NCBI GenBank assembly: GCA_016191785.1 | Contig: JACPVJ010000197.1 | Location: 62,001 to 126,000, forward strand | DNA length: 64,000 nucleotides | Reading direction: 5' to 3' | Source: Myxococcales bacterium | Lineage (GTDB): Bacteria > Myxococcota_A > Polyangia > Polyangiales > Polyangiaceae | Part shown: positions 53,813 to 63,365 of the stretch, in pieces | Layout of the letters: every line of letters starts with the position of its first letter | How positions within the stretch are numbered: position 1 is the first letter of the stretch | The notes under the pieces: model-generated | Database searches by the model: none | What the model was told of the DNA's origin: nothing | The model's input: only the letters and a program-made list of their open reading frames with translations | Translations under genes and position numbers: made by a program

Positions 53813-56092
53813 ATGAAGGCAGTGACGGGGCTCGCCCGCGGGCTGGCGTTTCTCTCTTTGTCCCTCGCGGTGTTCGCCAGCTGCGGGGACGACTCGGAGG
53901 GCGGCACGGCTTCGAACGCCGGTGGCGGCGGTGGCGCCGGCGGCACCGGCGGGTCGGGGGGCGGCGGGTCGGGCGACTCGTCGATCGACGGACAGAGCTG
54001 CCAGCCCGGCAGCGCCTGCGGCGACGGCGGGATCTGCGCCGGCGGCGTGTGCTGCGAGAAGGCCAATGCCTGCGGCGACGACTGCTGTGGCACCGGCGAG
54101 CTGTGCTCGTTCCAGAAGTGCGTGACGCCGGGCAAGGCCTGCACCGAGAGCTCGGACTGCGCGGCGGGCGAGTACTGCGAGCTCGCGCTCGGTTCGGGCA
54201 ACGACGCCGGCACCCCCGGCGACGCCGGCAGCTGCACCGGGGGGTACGTGATCGGCGAAGGCAAGTGCTTGCCCAAGCCGCCGGTGTGCGCCGGCGCCGA
54301 GCCGAAGCCCGACTGCTTGCCGAAGTGCGAGCTGCCGCCGAGCAGCGCGGCCTTCGACCCCGAAATCACCTACACCTGGGGCGGCGTCACCGCGTCTCCG
54401 TTCTCGAGCGACGTGATGATGACGCCGATCGTGGTGCAGCTGGACGACGACAATTGCGATGGCAAGGTCACGGAGCGCGACATCCCCGAGATCGCTTTCA
54501 TGACCTTCGCCAGCGGCGCCTACTCGGGCATCGGGACCTTGCACGCCATCTCGATCGTCGACAAGAAGGTGGTCGACAAGTTCAGCGTGCCAGGGGTCCT
54601 GTCGGCCATGACCGAGCTGGCGGGCGGCAACATCGACGGCAAGCCGGGCAACGAGCTCGTTGGCTGCGGGGCCAACAGCGTGTCGGCCTTCGACGGCACG
54701 GGCAAGAAGATCTGGACCAGCCCCAGCATCTCGTGCCGCGCCCCCGCGCTGGCCGACCTGGACGGCGACGGTGACGTCGAGGTGGTGGTCGAGGGCGGCA
54801 TCTTGAACGGCAAGGACGGAACGCTGAAGCACGCTTTCCCGATCGGCCTCAGCGTCCCGTCGGTGTCGGACCTGGACGGCGACGGCAAGCTCGACATCAC
54901 CAACGGGAGCCGGGCGTACCGCGGCGACGGAACGCTGCTCGCCGACTCGACGCACCCCTCGTCGTGGTCGGCGGTGGGCGATCTGGACAAGGACGGCAAG
55001 CCCGAGATCGTCGGCATCGATCCTTCGACCGGCAGCCGGCGCATGCACATCTGGCGGGTGAAGTCCGGCGCGCCGGGCTACGAGCTGGTGCGAGCGCCCT
55101 TCGACATTCACGAGACCGCGCCCTCGAACCCCTGCGGCCACACCGCGGGCGGCGGCCCGCCCACCATCGCCGACTTCAACGGGGACGGCACGCCCGACGT
55201 CGCGCTGGCCGGGTCCATTGCCTACGTGATCTTCGACGGCAAGAAGCTGATGACCTCGACCGTCGCCACCAAGGACACGCTGCTCTGGCAGAGCGTCACC
55301 CAGGACTGCTCGTCGGCCGCCACCGGCAGCTCGGTGTTCGACTTCAACGGCGACGGCAAGGCCGAGGCGGTGTACTCGGACGAAATCTACCTGCGGGTGT
55401 ACGACGGCGCGACCGGCAACGAGCTGTGGAAGACCTGCAACACCACGGGGACGCTGATCGAGTACCCGGTGGTCGCCGACGTGGACAACGACGGGCAGGC
55501 CGACATCGTGGTCGCTTCGAACGCCTACGCCTTCAACTGCGGCGGCACCAAGCAGAGCGGCATCCGCGTGATCCAGAGCAAGAGCAAGTCCTGGGTGCGC
55601 ACGCGCCGCGTGTGGAATCAGCACACCTACCACGTGACCAACGTGGCCGAGGACGGCACCGTCCCTGCCAAAGAACAGGCGAACTGGACGGTGGCGGGGC
55701 TGAACAACTTCCGCCAGAACAAGCAACCCGGCAGCGAGCTGGCGGCCCCCGACGCGACCGTCACCGTCAAGCCCCGCTGCGCGGGCGCCTTCGGAGTGCT
55801 GGTCGAGGTCCGCAACCTGGGCAGCGCGCCGCTGCCTCCCGGCATCAAGGTCGAGGTCTTTTCGGGTAACCCGCCGAGCGGCACGCTGCTCACCACCACC
55901 GCCACCACGCTGCCGCTCTACGCAGCCCAGGCCGAGGTGCTGGTGATCGACCTCTCGACGGCTCCGGCCGACGTGAAGAGCGGTGCGACCCCGGTCTACG
56001 CGACGGTCACGCCCCCCACCGGGGTGGTCGAGTGCCGCACGGACAACAACAGCTCCCTGGCGGTGAGCGCGGTCTGCAGCTCACCGAAGTGA
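53813..56092 (+). CDS. FG-GAP/VCBS-repeat lipoprotein
   Basis: A 759-aa surface lipoprotein (lipobox FASC). A Gly/Ser linker and a Cys-rich domain (about 62-180) are followed by a beta-propeller-type region with at least six calcium-binding loops: [50 protein letters not shown] and [12 protein letters not shown]-terminal beta-sandwich-like domain ends the protein (CARDB-like: [15 protein letters not shown]). It probably binds ligands or other cells outside. Its end overlaps the convergent exonuclease gene by 12 bp. Confidence 0.85.
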   Translation: MKAVTGLARGLAFLSLSLAVFASCGDDSEGGTASNAGGGGGAGGTGGSGGGGSGDSSIDGQSCQPGSACGDGGICAGGVCCEKANACGDDCCGTGELCSFQKCVTPGKACTESSDCAAGEYCELALGSGNDAGTPGDAGSCTGGYVIGEGKCLPKPPVCAGAEPKPDCLPKCELPPSSAAFDPEITYTWGGVTASPFSSDVMMTPIVVQLDDDNCDGKVTERDIPEIAFMTFASGAYSGIGTLHAISIVDKKVVDKFSVPGVLSAMTELAGGNIDGKPGNELVGCGANSVSAFDGTGKKIWTSPSISCRAPALADLDGDGDVEVVVEGGILNGKDGTLKHAFPIGLSVPSVSDLDGDGKLDITNGSRAYRGDGTLLADSTHPSSWSAVGDLDKDGKPEIVGIDPSTGSRRMHIWRVKSGAPGYELVRAPFDIHETAPSNPCGHTAGGGPPTIADFNGDGTPDVALAGSIAYVIFDGKKLMTSTVATKDTLLWQSVTQDCSSAATGSSVFDFNGDGKAEAVYSDEIYLRVYDGATGNELWKTCNTTGTLIEYPVVADVDNDGQADIVVASNAYAFNCGGTKQSGIRVIQSKSKSWVRTRRVWNQHTYHVTNVAEDGTVPAKEQANWTVAGLNNFRQNKQPGSELAAPDATVTVKPRCAGAFGVLVEVRNLGSAPLPPGIKVEVFSGNPPSGTLLTTTATTLPLYAAQAEVLVIDLSTAPADVKSGATPVYATVTPPTGVVECRTDNNSSLAVSAVCSSPK

Positions 56093-56653
56093 GTTGGCCG
56101 ATCTGAGCTCGGCCAGCATGTTGCAGAACAGCGCGCCTTGCTCGATGGCGTCGTCGAGCGCCCTGTGCGTGTGCGGCAGGTCATCGAACCAACGGCGCGG
56201 CATCCGTGGCTTGGTGGACTCGCGATAGCCCTTGCCCAGCATCGCCATGGCCAACGTCTTGATGTCGAGGGCCGAGTGCGAAAAGGGGCTCCGCCCGACG
56301 AAGCGCACCATGTACCAGTAGACGAACATGAAGTCGTACGCGACGGGGTAGCCGACGAACACCGGTGCGCCAGCCAAGGACTCGACCCACTCGACGTAGC
56401 GCCGCATCGCCTGGGTAGGGGCCTCGGGGCTCTCGCGGCAGGCCGCCCACGCCTCGGGCTGCGACAGCCACCACTTGGCGGTGTCCGGGTGCGGGCTCGC
56501 ACCCGGCAGCGTCTCGAGGTTCGCGCTGAAAGTGGACACCAGCTGCTTGTCGGGAAGATACGCGGCCGAAGCGAAGCTCAGCATCGAGTGCGGGCCGGGG
56601 ATCGGGCCGTCGGCTTCGACGTCGGTGCTGACATAGATCTCCGGAGCTGCCAT
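56081..56653 (-). CDS. DEDDh-type 3'-5' exonuclease
   Basis: A 190-aa protein with the exonuclease motifs of the DEDDh group: STDVEADGP (Asp and Glu), [13 protein letters not shown] (Asp), and [12 protein letters not shown] (His and Asp). It resembles oligoribonuclease/RNase T-like exonucleases; the substrate is unknown. The ATG at 56653 is preferred, since the upstream residues are unrelated. Confidence 0.8.
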   Translation of the reverse strand: MAAPEIYVSTDVEADGPIPGPHSMLSFASAAYLPDKQLVSTFSANLETLPGASPHPDTAKWWLSQPEAWAACRESPEAPTQAMRRYVEWVESLAGAPVFVGYPVAYDFMFVYWYMVRFVGRSPFSHSALDIKTLAMAMLGKGYRESTKPRMPRRWFDDLPHTHRALDDAIEQGALFCNMLAELRSANSLR

Positions 56654-56760
56654 CGCCGTAGGCTCCCAGATCCGCGCCGGATGATCCACGTGCGTCCACG
56701 CTCGAGGATTGTCGGCCCCTGCCTGGCCGTGGTACCCGGCCCCCCTTTCTGGAGGGCGGC

Positions 56761-58317
56761 ATGACCACGGTCGCGAGCGAAGAGGACCTGAGCGCGGGGC
56801 CTCCGCGGGTTCTCAGACAAGGCGAGCTGTTCGAGGTCCAGGGCGAGATCGTCTCGCCGTACAGCAACCACGATCTGTCGCCGGTGCGGGTCAAAGAGCG
56901 CAAGTGGGGCACGAAGGACATCGCCGCCCTCTGGATCTCGATGTCGGCCTGCGTGCCGACCTACATGCTCGCGTCGAGCGTGATCGCCGAGGGCATGAGC
57001 TGGTGGCAGGCGGTGCTCACCATCTTCCTCGGGAACACCATCGTGCTCTTGCCGATGATCCTGAACGCCCACGCGGGGACCAAGTACGGCATCCCGTTTC
57101 CCGTCTACTGCCGCCCGGCCTTCGGCATGCTGGGCGCCAACGTGCCGGCCATCTTGCGCGCACTGGTGGCCTGCGGCTGGTTCGGGATCCAAGCGTGGAT
57201 CGGCGGCTGGGCCATCTACAAGATCCTGACGGTCTGGATCCCGGGCTGGGACAAGCTCGGAAACCTGCCGTTCATCGGCATCAACCTGCCGCAGCTGGTG
57301 TGCTTTCTCGCCTTCTGGGCGGTGAACATGCTGGTGATCTACAAGGGCATCGAGTCGATCCGGATCTTGCTCAACATCAAGGCGCCGCTGCTGATCGTGC
57401 TGGGCCTCGCGCTCTTGTACTGGGCGTACTCGCGCGCCGGCGGCTTCGGTCCGATGCTGGACAAGCCTTCCGCGTTCGACGCCGGCCAGCCCAAGGCGGG
57501 TCAGTTCTGGTCCTTCTTCGTGCCGGCCCTGACCGGCATGGTCGGCTTCTGGGCCACGCTCTCGCTGAACATCCCCGACTTCACGCGCTACGCGCGGTCG
57601 CAGCGCGATCAGGCCGTGGGGCAAGCCTTGGGGCTGCCCACCACCATGGGCTTGTTCGCGTTCATCGGTGTGGCAGTCACCAGCGCGACCGTGGTCATTT
57701 ACGGTGAGACCATCTGGGATCCGGTGATGCTCATCACCCGCTTCCAGAACCCAGTCCTGCTCGTGGTCGCGCTCGGTGCGCTGGTGCTAGCAACGCTGGC
57801 CACCAACATCGCCGCCAACGTGGTCAGCCCGGCCAATGACTTCGCCAACATCGCTCCGAAGAAGATCTCGTTCCGCACTGGTGGGCTGATCACCGGCGTG
57901 ATCGGCATCCTGATCCAGCCCTGGCGACTGGTGTCGGATCCGAGCGGCTACATCTTCACCTGGCTGGTCGGCTACTCGGCGCTCCTCGGGAGCATCGGCG
58001 GCGTCTTGATCGCCGACTACTACCTGGTGCGAAAGACCAAGCTCGACCTCTTGGGCCTCTACGACCGAAGCGGCCCCTACTGGTACAAGGGCGGCTGGAA
58101 CCCCATCGCGCTCGTCGCCCTCGCGGCTGGCATCTTGCCCAACCTGCCCGGGTTCTTGGGCGTGGTGAAGTGGGCCACCGTCGGCGACTTCTGGCTGAAG
58201 CTCTACAACTATGCCTGGTTCGTGGGCTTCGGCCTTTCGTTCGCGGTGTACGCTGGGCTGACGCTGGCGCTGGCGAAACCCCCGGCCGGGGTGACATCGA
58301 GCGCGAGCGAAGCATAA
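56761..58317 (+). CDS. NCS1-family nucleobase/hydantoin permease
   Basis: A 518-aa membrane carrier of the NCS1 group (cytosine, uracil, hydantoin or allantoin). Typical are [24 protein letters not shown], the [17 protein letters not shown] block, the [13 protein letters not shown] segment and the [19 protein letters not shown] stretch. Substrate cannot be read from sequence, but the beta-ureidopropionase-like and methylmalonate-semialdehyde dehydrogenase genes nearby favour uracil, dihydropyrimidine or hydantoin. GGAGGGCGGC lies just before the ATG. Confidence 0.9.
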   Translation: MTTVASEEDLSAGPPRVLRQGELFEVQGEIVSPYSNHDLSPVRVKERKWGTKDIAALWISMSACVPTYMLASSVIAEGMSWWQAVLTIFLGNTIVLLPMILNAHAGTKYGIPFPVYCRPAFGMLGANVPAILRALVACGWFGIQAWIGGWAIYKILTVWIPGWDKLGNLPFIGINLPQLVCFLAFWAVNMLVIYKGIESIRILLNIKAPLLIVLGLALLYWAYSRAGGFGPMLDKPSAFDAGQPKAGQFWSFFVPALTGMVGFWATLSLNIPDFTRYARSQRDQAVGQALGLPTTMGLFAFIGVAVTSATVVIYGETIWDPVMLITRFQNPVLLVVALGALVLATLATNIAANVVSPANDFANIAPKKISFRTGGLITGVIGILIQPWRLVSDPSGYIFTWLVGYSALLGSIGGVLIADYYLVRKTKLDLLGLYDRSGPYWYKGGWNPIALVALAAGILPNLPGFLGVVKWATVGDFWLKLYNYAWFVGFGLSFAVYAGLTLALAKPPAGVTSSASEA

Positions 58318-58318
58318 T
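58313..58318 (+). promoter_or_regulatory. -10 box (CATAAT) for the M20 hydrolase gene
   Basis: CATAAT ends 6 bp before the ATG at 58325 and overlaps the stop codon of the permease gene, so this gene may have its own leaderless promoter. Confidence 0.4.
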
Positions 58319-58324
58319 CGGGCG

Positions 58325-59593
58325 ATGACGCTGGTCCGGCGCCTCTCCGAAGAAGCCGAGCGCGCCCGGGACGAGCTGTGCGCTCTCACGGTGCGGCTGG
58401 TGCGCATCCCGACCGTCAACCCACCCGGTGAGCACTACCAAGACGCGGCCGAGCTCTTGGGCCGCGAGCTCGCCAAGAACGGCTACACGGTCTCGTTCCA
58501 CCCCGCGATCGATCGACCCGAGCACACGCCGAAGCACCCACGGGTCAACGTGATCGGTCGCCTGGGTGATTGCGTTCACCCGGCGGTCCACCTGAACGGA
58601 CACCTGGACGTGGTGCCCGCCGGTGAGGGCTGGACGGTGGAGCCATTCGCTGGCGAAGTGCGCGACGCCAAGCTCTACGGTCGGGGGACCGCGGACATGA
58701 AAGCGGGGCTCGCCGCGGCCGTGCTGGCCGTCGAGGTCGCTCGGCGCGCGGGCCTGCGGCTGCGCGGCAGCGTCGAGATCTCGGGAACCGTGGACGAAGA
58801 GAGCGGCGGTCAGGCCGGGGTCGCGTGGCTGTGCGAGCAAGGCATCATCCGCAAAGACCGCGTCGACCACGTGATCATCCCCGAGCCGCTGAACCCGGAT
58901 CGGATCTGCGTGGGCCACCGCGGGGTGTACTGGTTCAAGGTCACGGCCCACGGTCGCGTGGCCCACGGCAGCATGCCGTTCTTGGGTGTGAGCGCCATCG
59001 ACCAGCTGGCCCATTTGGTCGAGCGCATCCGCACCGAGCTCCAGCCTACGCTCTTGGGGCGCACCACGAAGATGCCGGTCGTTCCCGACGGCGCGCGGCA
59101 CGCCACGCTGAACGTGAACTCGATCTCGGGCGGGCAGGCCGGACGCGAGCCGCAAACGCCGTGCGTGGCCGACCGTGCCGAGGCGATCTTCGATCGCCGC
59201 TTCTTGCTCGAAGAGGGCTTCGATGCTGCGAAGGCCGAGATCGAAGAGCTGCTCGCCCGGGCCCAGGCCGAGGCCCCAACGAGGCGCTACACGTTGGAGG
59301 ACCTCTTGACGTTCCATCCGGTGCAGACGCCCGAGGGCTCACCGCTCGTGGCCGCGCTCGATCGCGCCATCGCCGGAGTCTACGGTCGTCCGGCGAGCTT
59401 GGTGGCGAGCCCGGGGACGTACGACCACAAGCACTTCGCGCGCCTCGGCGGCATCGAGCACTGCGTCGCCTACGGCCCCGGCACCCTCGAGCTCGCGCAT
59501 CAACCCGACGAGCACGTGCGGGTCGACGATCTGGTCCGCGCCACGGCGGTGATGGCGCTCGCGCTGGTCGAGCTGGGGGTATTCGGAGCCTGA
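58325..59593 (+). CDS. M20-family metallohydrolase (ArgE/DapE type)
   Basis: A 422-aa zinc hydrolase that cleaves amide bonds of N-acyl amino acids. Metal-site motifs: HLNGHLDVVPAG, GRGTADMKAG, ISGTVDEESGGQAG and later DHKHFARLGG. The family includes acetylornithine deacetylase, succinyl-diaminopimelate desuccinylase and N-carbamoyl amino acid hydrolases. Its place beside an NCS1 permease suggests a role in the same nucleobase pathway, but the substrate is not known. Confidence 0.85.
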   Translation: MTLVRRLSEEAERARDELCALTVRLVRIPTVNPPGEHYQDAAELLGRELAKNGYTVSFHPAIDRPEHTPKHPRVNVIGRLGDCVHPAVHLNGHLDVVPAGEGWTVEPFAGEVRDAKLYGRGTADMKAGLAAAVLAVEVARRAGLRLRGSVEISGTVDEESGGQAGVAWLCEQGIIRKDRVDHVIIPEPLNPDRICVGHRGVYWFKVTAHGRVAHGSMPFLGVSAIDQLAHLVERIRTELQPTLLGRTTKMPVVPDGARHATLNVNSISGGQAGREPQTPCVADRAEAIFDRRFLLEEGFDAAKAEIEELLARAQAEAPTRRYTLEDLLTFHPVQTPEGSPLVAALDRAIAGVYGRPASLVASPGTYDHKHFARLGGIEHCVAYGPGTLELAHQPDEHVRVDDLVRATAVMALALVELGVFGA

Positions 59594-59615
59594 AAGCCGC
59601 CCGCCGAAACTGGGG

Positions 59616-59621
59616 TACACT
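59616..59621 (+). promoter_or_regulatory. -10 box (TACACT) for the Uma2 gene
   Basis: TACACT ends 6 bp before the GTG at 59628 with no Shine-Dalgarno sequence between. This is the leaderless pattern seen elsewhere in the window. Confidence 0.4.
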
Positions 59622-59627
59622 CGGCGG

Positions 59628-60206
59628 GTGACCGCCCCGAGCGCCAGCGCCCCGATGACCGCCACCGAGTATCTGGCGTGGGAGCGCGCGCAGCCCCTCA
59701 AGCACGAGTACCACCACGGCGAGATCTTCGCGGTGTCGAGCGCCAGCCTGCGACACAACGCGATCGCAGCGGCTGTCATCGCCGAGCTCGGTAACGCCTT
59801 GGTCGGGAAGGGGTGCCGCGTCCTGACCAGCGCCCAGCGGGTCGCAGCCCCGCGGAGCCAGCGCTACGTGTACCCCGACGCCACGGTCGTCTGCGGCCCG
59901 CCAGCGGTCCAGCCGGGGGAGCTCGACGTGCTCGAGAACCCGAGCACCGTGGTCGAGGTGCTCTCGCCGAGCACCGAAGCCTACGACCGCGGCATCAAGT
60001 GGGAGGGCTACCGGCGCGTGCCGTCGGTCGCGGACTACTTGTTGTTCTCGCAAGACGAAGCGAAGGTCGAGCACTACCAGCGCCAAGGCGACGGGGCCTG
60101 GCGCTACCAGGTGCACGAGGGCGGTGGCAGCGTGAGGCTCACGAACGGCGCCGAGCTGTCCGTCGATGCCATCTACGCGGGGGTGTTCGAGCTGGGCGAA
60201 GGCTGA
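59628..60206 (+). CDS. Uma2-family (DUF820) putative endonuclease
   Basis: A 192-aa PD-(D/E)XK-fold protein. Features: ATEYLAWERAQPLKHEYHHG, RYVYPDATVVCG (catalytic Asp), TVVEVLSPSTEAYDRGIKWEGY (Glu and Lys) and ADYLLFSQDEAKVEHYQR. The biological role of the Uma2 family is not established. An alternative ATG is at 59655. It is followed by the DUF3820 gene after 2 bp. Confidence 0.85.
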   Translation: MTAPSASAPMTATEYLAWERAQPLKHEYHHGEIFAVSSASLRHNAIAAAVIAELGNALVGKGCRVLTSAQRVAAPRSQRYVYPDATVVCGPPAVQPGELDVLENPSTVVEVLSPSTEAYDRGIKWEGYRRVPSVADYLLFSQDEAKVEHYQRQGDGAWRYQVHEGGGSVRLTNGAELSVDAIYAGVFELGEG

Positions 60207-60208
60207 GC

Positions 60209-60433
60209 ATGCAACCGCACGAGCTCGACCCGGAGGTCTTGCGCGAGCTCGTCGCGGCCAAGATGCCGTTCGGTCGCTTCAAGGGTCAGCACCTGTACGA
60301 GCTGCCCGAAGCGTACCTGGTCTGGTTTTCGCGCCAGGGCTTCCCACCGGGCAAGCTCGGCCGGCAGCTGGCGCTGATGCTCGAGATCAAGCACAACGGC
60401 CTCTTGCCCTTGCTCGACCCGCTCAGGGGTTGA
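60209..60433 (+). CDS. DUF3820-family protein
   Basis: A 74-aa protein. MPFGRFKGQHLYELPEAYLV and WFSRQGFPPGKLGRQLALML match the DUF3820 family (small proteins often annotated as putative quorum-sensing-regulated virulence factors). The function is unknown. It starts 2 bp after the Uma2 stop, so the two are probably cotranscribed. Confidence 0.75.
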   Translation: MQPHELDPEVLRELVAAKMPFGRFKGQHLYELPEAYLVWFSRQGFPPGKLGRQLALMLEIKHNGLLPLLDPLRG

Positions 60434-60464
60434 CGGGCGAGCGCTTCTTGCAAATGGTGGCCGC

Positions 60465-61685
60465 GTGGCTCGCCTCGTGAAAGCCGCCTGCCCGAACTGC
60501 GGCGCCGGCGTCTCGCTGGATCCAACCCGGGACGTCGTCAGCTGCACCTTCTGTGGCACGTCGTCGTTCGTACAACGACCTCGCCGTGCGCCCACGGCGC
60601 CGACGCCCGTCGTACCCCAGGGCATGCCCACCATCGTGGTCAGCGACGACCACGTGAGAAACCCTGCGCCTATCCTGGTGGGCGTGGCGGTGATGGCGCT
60701 GGTGGTGGGCGGCGGCATGTTTGCGTTGCTCTCCACCGAGACCCGCGCATCCGGAGGCGGGCGGTACTCCGTGGGGGGGCGCCCGCTGCCGCTCGACGCG
60801 AACGGGGACGGCGTGGCCGACATCGCGATGCAGCTCACGACGCTGCAAGACAAGAGCACCGAGCACCTGGCGGCGTTCGACCCAGCCAGCGGCAAGCAGC
60901 TCTGGCGTACCGACGCGCTTGCAAAGACCCCCGAGCACGTCGCCGCGGTCAAAGACCGGCTGGTCGCCGCCGTCGGCGCCCAGCTCTTGGGCTTCGATGC
61001 GCGCACCGGCCAGCGGGCCTTCGCGACCGCGCTGCCCGAGCTGCCCGATGCGCTCTGCGACCACCAGACCGGCCTGGCCGTGCTGACCAAGGACAAGAAG
61101 CTGTACCCGGTCGATCTCGGCAGCGGCGCGCTGGGCGCGCCCACTGCCGGCGCGCGGTACTACCAAGAACCCGGCACACGCTGCATCGACCTCGACCCTC
61201 CGCACCGGAGCCAGGGCCCTCGCTTGTTCGAGCTCAACGAGGGCCCATACCGCGAGCGCGCGAAAGGAATGCAGGTCTCGGACGTGTACGCGCTGGGGGA
61301 CTCGAAGCAGGCGCTGGTCGTCGGCACGCGGCAACCCGGCACGCGGGTGCCCATGGTCGCGATGTTCGACGGCGACCGACAGCTCTGGATGCAAGAGGTC
61401 CCGGGCAGCGAGCCGTTGGCGGCGAAGGAGGGCGACCCCACGGCCATCGGGTTCGGCTCGGGGCGGGTGTTGGTCGCCTACGAGCGCAGCGACAAGGAAG
61501 AGCTGCACCTGGTCTGCATCGAGGCGATGAGCGGGAAGCGCGCGTGGGAGGTGGCCTTCCCCGAGCGGGCCTTCTTCACCTCCTTCGGCATCACCGATCG
61601 CTACGTGGTGATGAGCGGCTTCGGCAAGGCCCGTTCGCTGGCGCTGGCCGATGGCCGCCAGCTGGCGGTGATCTCCGGTCACTGA
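60465..61685 (+). CDS. Zinc-ribbon membrane protein with PQQ-like repeats
   Basis: A 406-aa protein. The N-terminus has a zinc ribbon (CPNCG ... CTFCG, two CxxC pairs), then a Pro-rich linker and a single membrane helix (about 66-86: ILVGVAVMALVVGGGMFALL). The outside part has repeated WxTDALAKT and LGFDARTGQRAF-type units, as in PQQ-like beta-propellers. The zinc ribbon would be cytoplasmic and the propeller exported. The function is unknown. An alternative GTG is at 60477. Confidence 0.75.
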   Translation: MARLVKAACPNCGAGVSLDPTRDVVSCTFCGTSSFVQRPRRAPTAPTPVVPQGMPTIVVSDDHVRNPAPILVGVAVMALVVGGGMFALLSTETRASGGGRYSVGGRPLPLDANGDGVADIAMQLTTLQDKSTEHLAAFDPASGKQLWRTDALAKTPEHVAAVKDRLVAAVGAQLLGFDARTGQRAFATALPELPDALCDHQTGLAVLTKDKKLYPVDLGSGALGAPTAGARYYQEPGTRCIDLDPPHRSQGPRLFELNEGPYRERAKGMQVSDVYALGDSKQALVVGTRQPGTRVPMVAMFDGDRQLWMQEVPGSEPLAAKEGDPTAIGFGSGRVLVAYERSDKEELHLVCIEAMSGKRAWEVAFPERAFFTSFGITDRYVVMSGFGKARSLALADGRQLAVISGH

Positions 61686-61720
61686 ACATCGGTCCGTTGC
61701 CCGTCGCGGCGCGGCCTGGC

Positions 61721-61726
61721 TACCAT
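61721..61726 (+). promoter_or_regulatory. -10 box (TACCAT) for the beta-ureidopropionase-like gene
   Basis: TACCAT ends 7 bp before the ATG at 61734, supporting that start over the ATG at 61725, and implying a leaderless message. Confidence 0.4.
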
Positions 61727-61733
61727 GCGCGCC

Positions 61734-62600
61734 ATGGCCCAGATTGTCCGTTGCGGGTTGATCCAGTGTGCGAACGCGCTCAACGACGAGAGCGCGCCGG
61801 TGAAGAAGATCCAGCAGGCGATGCTCGACAAGCACATGCCGCTGATCGAAGAGGCGGCGAAGAAGGGCGTGCAGATCCTGGGGCTGCAAGAGATCTTCAA
61901 CGGACCCTACTTCTGCCCGAGCCAAGACAAGCGCTGGTACGAGGCCGCCGAGAGCATTCCCGGGCCGACCACCGAGTTGTTCCAGGCCATCGCCAAGAAG
62001 CACGGCATGGCCATCGTGCTGCCGCTCTACGAGCAAGAGATGCGCGGCGTGTTCTACAACACCGCCGCGGTGATCGACGCCGACGGCAAGTACCTGGGCA
62101 AGTATCGCAAGCAGCACATTCCGCAGGTGGCCGGCTTCTGGGAGAAGTACTTCTTCAAGCCCGGCAACGGCGGGTACCCGGTGTTCCAGACGGCCTTCGC
62201 CAAGGTCGGGGTGTACATCTGCTACGACCGCCACTTCCCCGAAGGCGCGCGCTGCCTGGGGCTGAACGGCGCAGAGATCGTCTTCAACCCGAGCGCCACC
62301 GTCGCCGGCGTCTCGCAGTACTTGTGGAAGATCGAGCAGCCCGCCCACGCGGTGGCCAACGGCTATTTCGTGGCGGCGTCGAACCGTGTCGGCACCGAGG
62401 CGCCCTGGAACATCGGCAAGTTCTACGGCACCAGCTACTTCGTCAACCCGCGCGGGCAGATCGTGGCCGAAGCCAGCGAGGACAAGGACGAGCTGGTGGT
62501 CGCCGATCTCGATCTGAACCTGATCGACGAGGTCCGCCAGGCCTGGCAGTTCTTCCGCGACCGGCGACCCGACGCGTACCAAGAGCTGGTCGAGCCGTGA
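61734..62600 (+). CDS. Nitrilase-superfamily amidohydrolase, beta-ureidopropionase-like
   Basis: A 288-aa carbon-nitrogen hydrolase. The catalytic triad is visible: Glu in LQEIFNGPYF, Lys in YRKQHIP and Cys in GVYICYDRHFPEG. The FNGPYFCPSQ and GKFYGTSYFVNPRG segments match beta-ureidopropionase relatives that hydrolyse N-carbamoyl-beta-alanine to beta-alanine, CO2 and NH3, the last step of reductive pyrimidine breakdown. The nearby NCS1 permease and semialdehyde dehydrogenase support that pathway. Putrescine- or other N-carbamoyl hydrolases are alternatives. Confidence 0.88.
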   Translation: MAQIVRCGLIQCANALNDESAPVKKIQQAMLDKHMPLIEEAAKKGVQILGLQEIFNGPYFCPSQDKRWYEAAESIPGPTTELFQAIAKKHGMAIVLPLYEQEMRGVFYNTAAVIDADGKYLGKYRKQHIPQVAGFWEKYFFKPGNGGYPVFQTAFAKVGVYICYDRHFPEGARCLGLNGAEIVFNPSATVAGVSQYLWKIEQPAHAVANGYFVAASNRVGTEAPWNIGKFYGTSYFVNPRGQIVAEASEDKDELVVADLDLNLIDEVRQAWQFFRDRRPDAYQELVEP

Positions 62601-62654
62601 ACCGATGAAGTCCGCAACTCCTGGCGGGTCGCGGCCGATGGGGGGCCGCCATGA

Positions 62655-62660
62655 TAACCT
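62655..62660 (+). promoter_or_regulatory. -10 box (TAACCT) for the second Uma2 gene
   Basis: TAACCT ends 7 bp before the GTG at 62668. A GGAGGAG element lies between, so a start at 62677 from a leadered message is also possible. Confidence 0.3.
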
Positions 62661-62667
62661 GGAGGAG

Positions 62668-63228
62668 GTGTCGGACGTGCAAGCCATCGCACCGGAACGA
62701 GTCAGACCGCTCAAGCGGTCGGAGTTTGATCAGCTCGTCGCGCTGGGCGCGTTCGAGCACGAGAACCTCGAGCTGCTGTACGGGGTGATCGTCCGCATGC
62801 CCCCGATCGGAGCGCCGCACAGCTGGAGCGTTCAGGTGCTGAACGAGCAACTGACGCCCAAGCTGCTGGGACGCGCAACCGTGCGGGTGGGCCTTCCCTT
62901 TGCCGCCGACGACGCCTCCGAGCCCCAGCCCGACGTGGCCATCGCTGCCTGCGGCGACTACCGGCGCGAGCACCCCCGCGCGCTCCTGGCGGCCATCGAG
63001 GTCGCCGACGCATCGCTGTCGGGCGATCGCGGCATCAAGGCACGCCTGTACGCAGAGGCCGGCGTCCCCGAGTACTGGATCGTGAACCTGCGCGACCGAG
63101 TCATCGAGGTGCGCACTGGACCCGCGGCCGGCGCGTACACCGAGGTCGCGATCTACCGCGCGGGGGAGGTCGTGCGGTTGGCGGCGTTCCCCGACGTTCA
63201 GATCCCGGTCGACGACGTGATCGGGTGA
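62668..63228 (+). CDS. Uma2-family (DUF820) putative endonuclease, second copy
   Basis: A 186-aa protein with the same PD-(D/E)XK pattern as the Uma2 gene at 59628: LELLYGVIVRMPPIGAPHSW, EPQPDVAIAACGDY (Asp), LLAAIEVADASLSGDRGIKA (Glu and Lys) and AGVPEYWIVNL. The two copies differ strongly in sequence, so they are not a recent duplication. Start uncertain between GTG 62668 and GTG 62677. Confidence 0.8.
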   Translation: MSDVQAIAPERVRPLKRSEFDQLVALGAFEHENLELLYGVIVRMPPIGAPHSWSVQVLNEQLTPKLLGRATVRVGLPFAADDASEPQPDVAIAACGDYRREHPRALLAAIEVADASLSGDRGIKARLYAEAGVPEYWIVNLRDRVIEVRTGPAAGAYTEVAIYRAGEVVRLAAFPDVQIPVDDVIG

Positions 63229-63268
63229 TCAGGGCGCACGTGGCCCCCACCTCGACCCCCGTCTTGGC

Positions 63269-63297
63269 TTGAACGGCGGTCCGGCCCGCGTCATGCT
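63269..63297 (+). promoter_or_regulatory. Sigma70-like promoter before the semialdehyde dehydrogenase gene
   Basis: TTGAAC (63269-63274) and CATGCT (63292-63297) are separated by exactly 17 bp, a good sigma70 layout. The transcript would start near 63304, about 60 nt before the ATG at 63366. Confidence 0.4.
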
Positions 63298-63365
63298 TCG
63301 CGCCTCGATCGCGCCCCCCGTTCCTCGGTTGGGCAGCGCCGAGCCTCACAGGAGACGACACGCTC

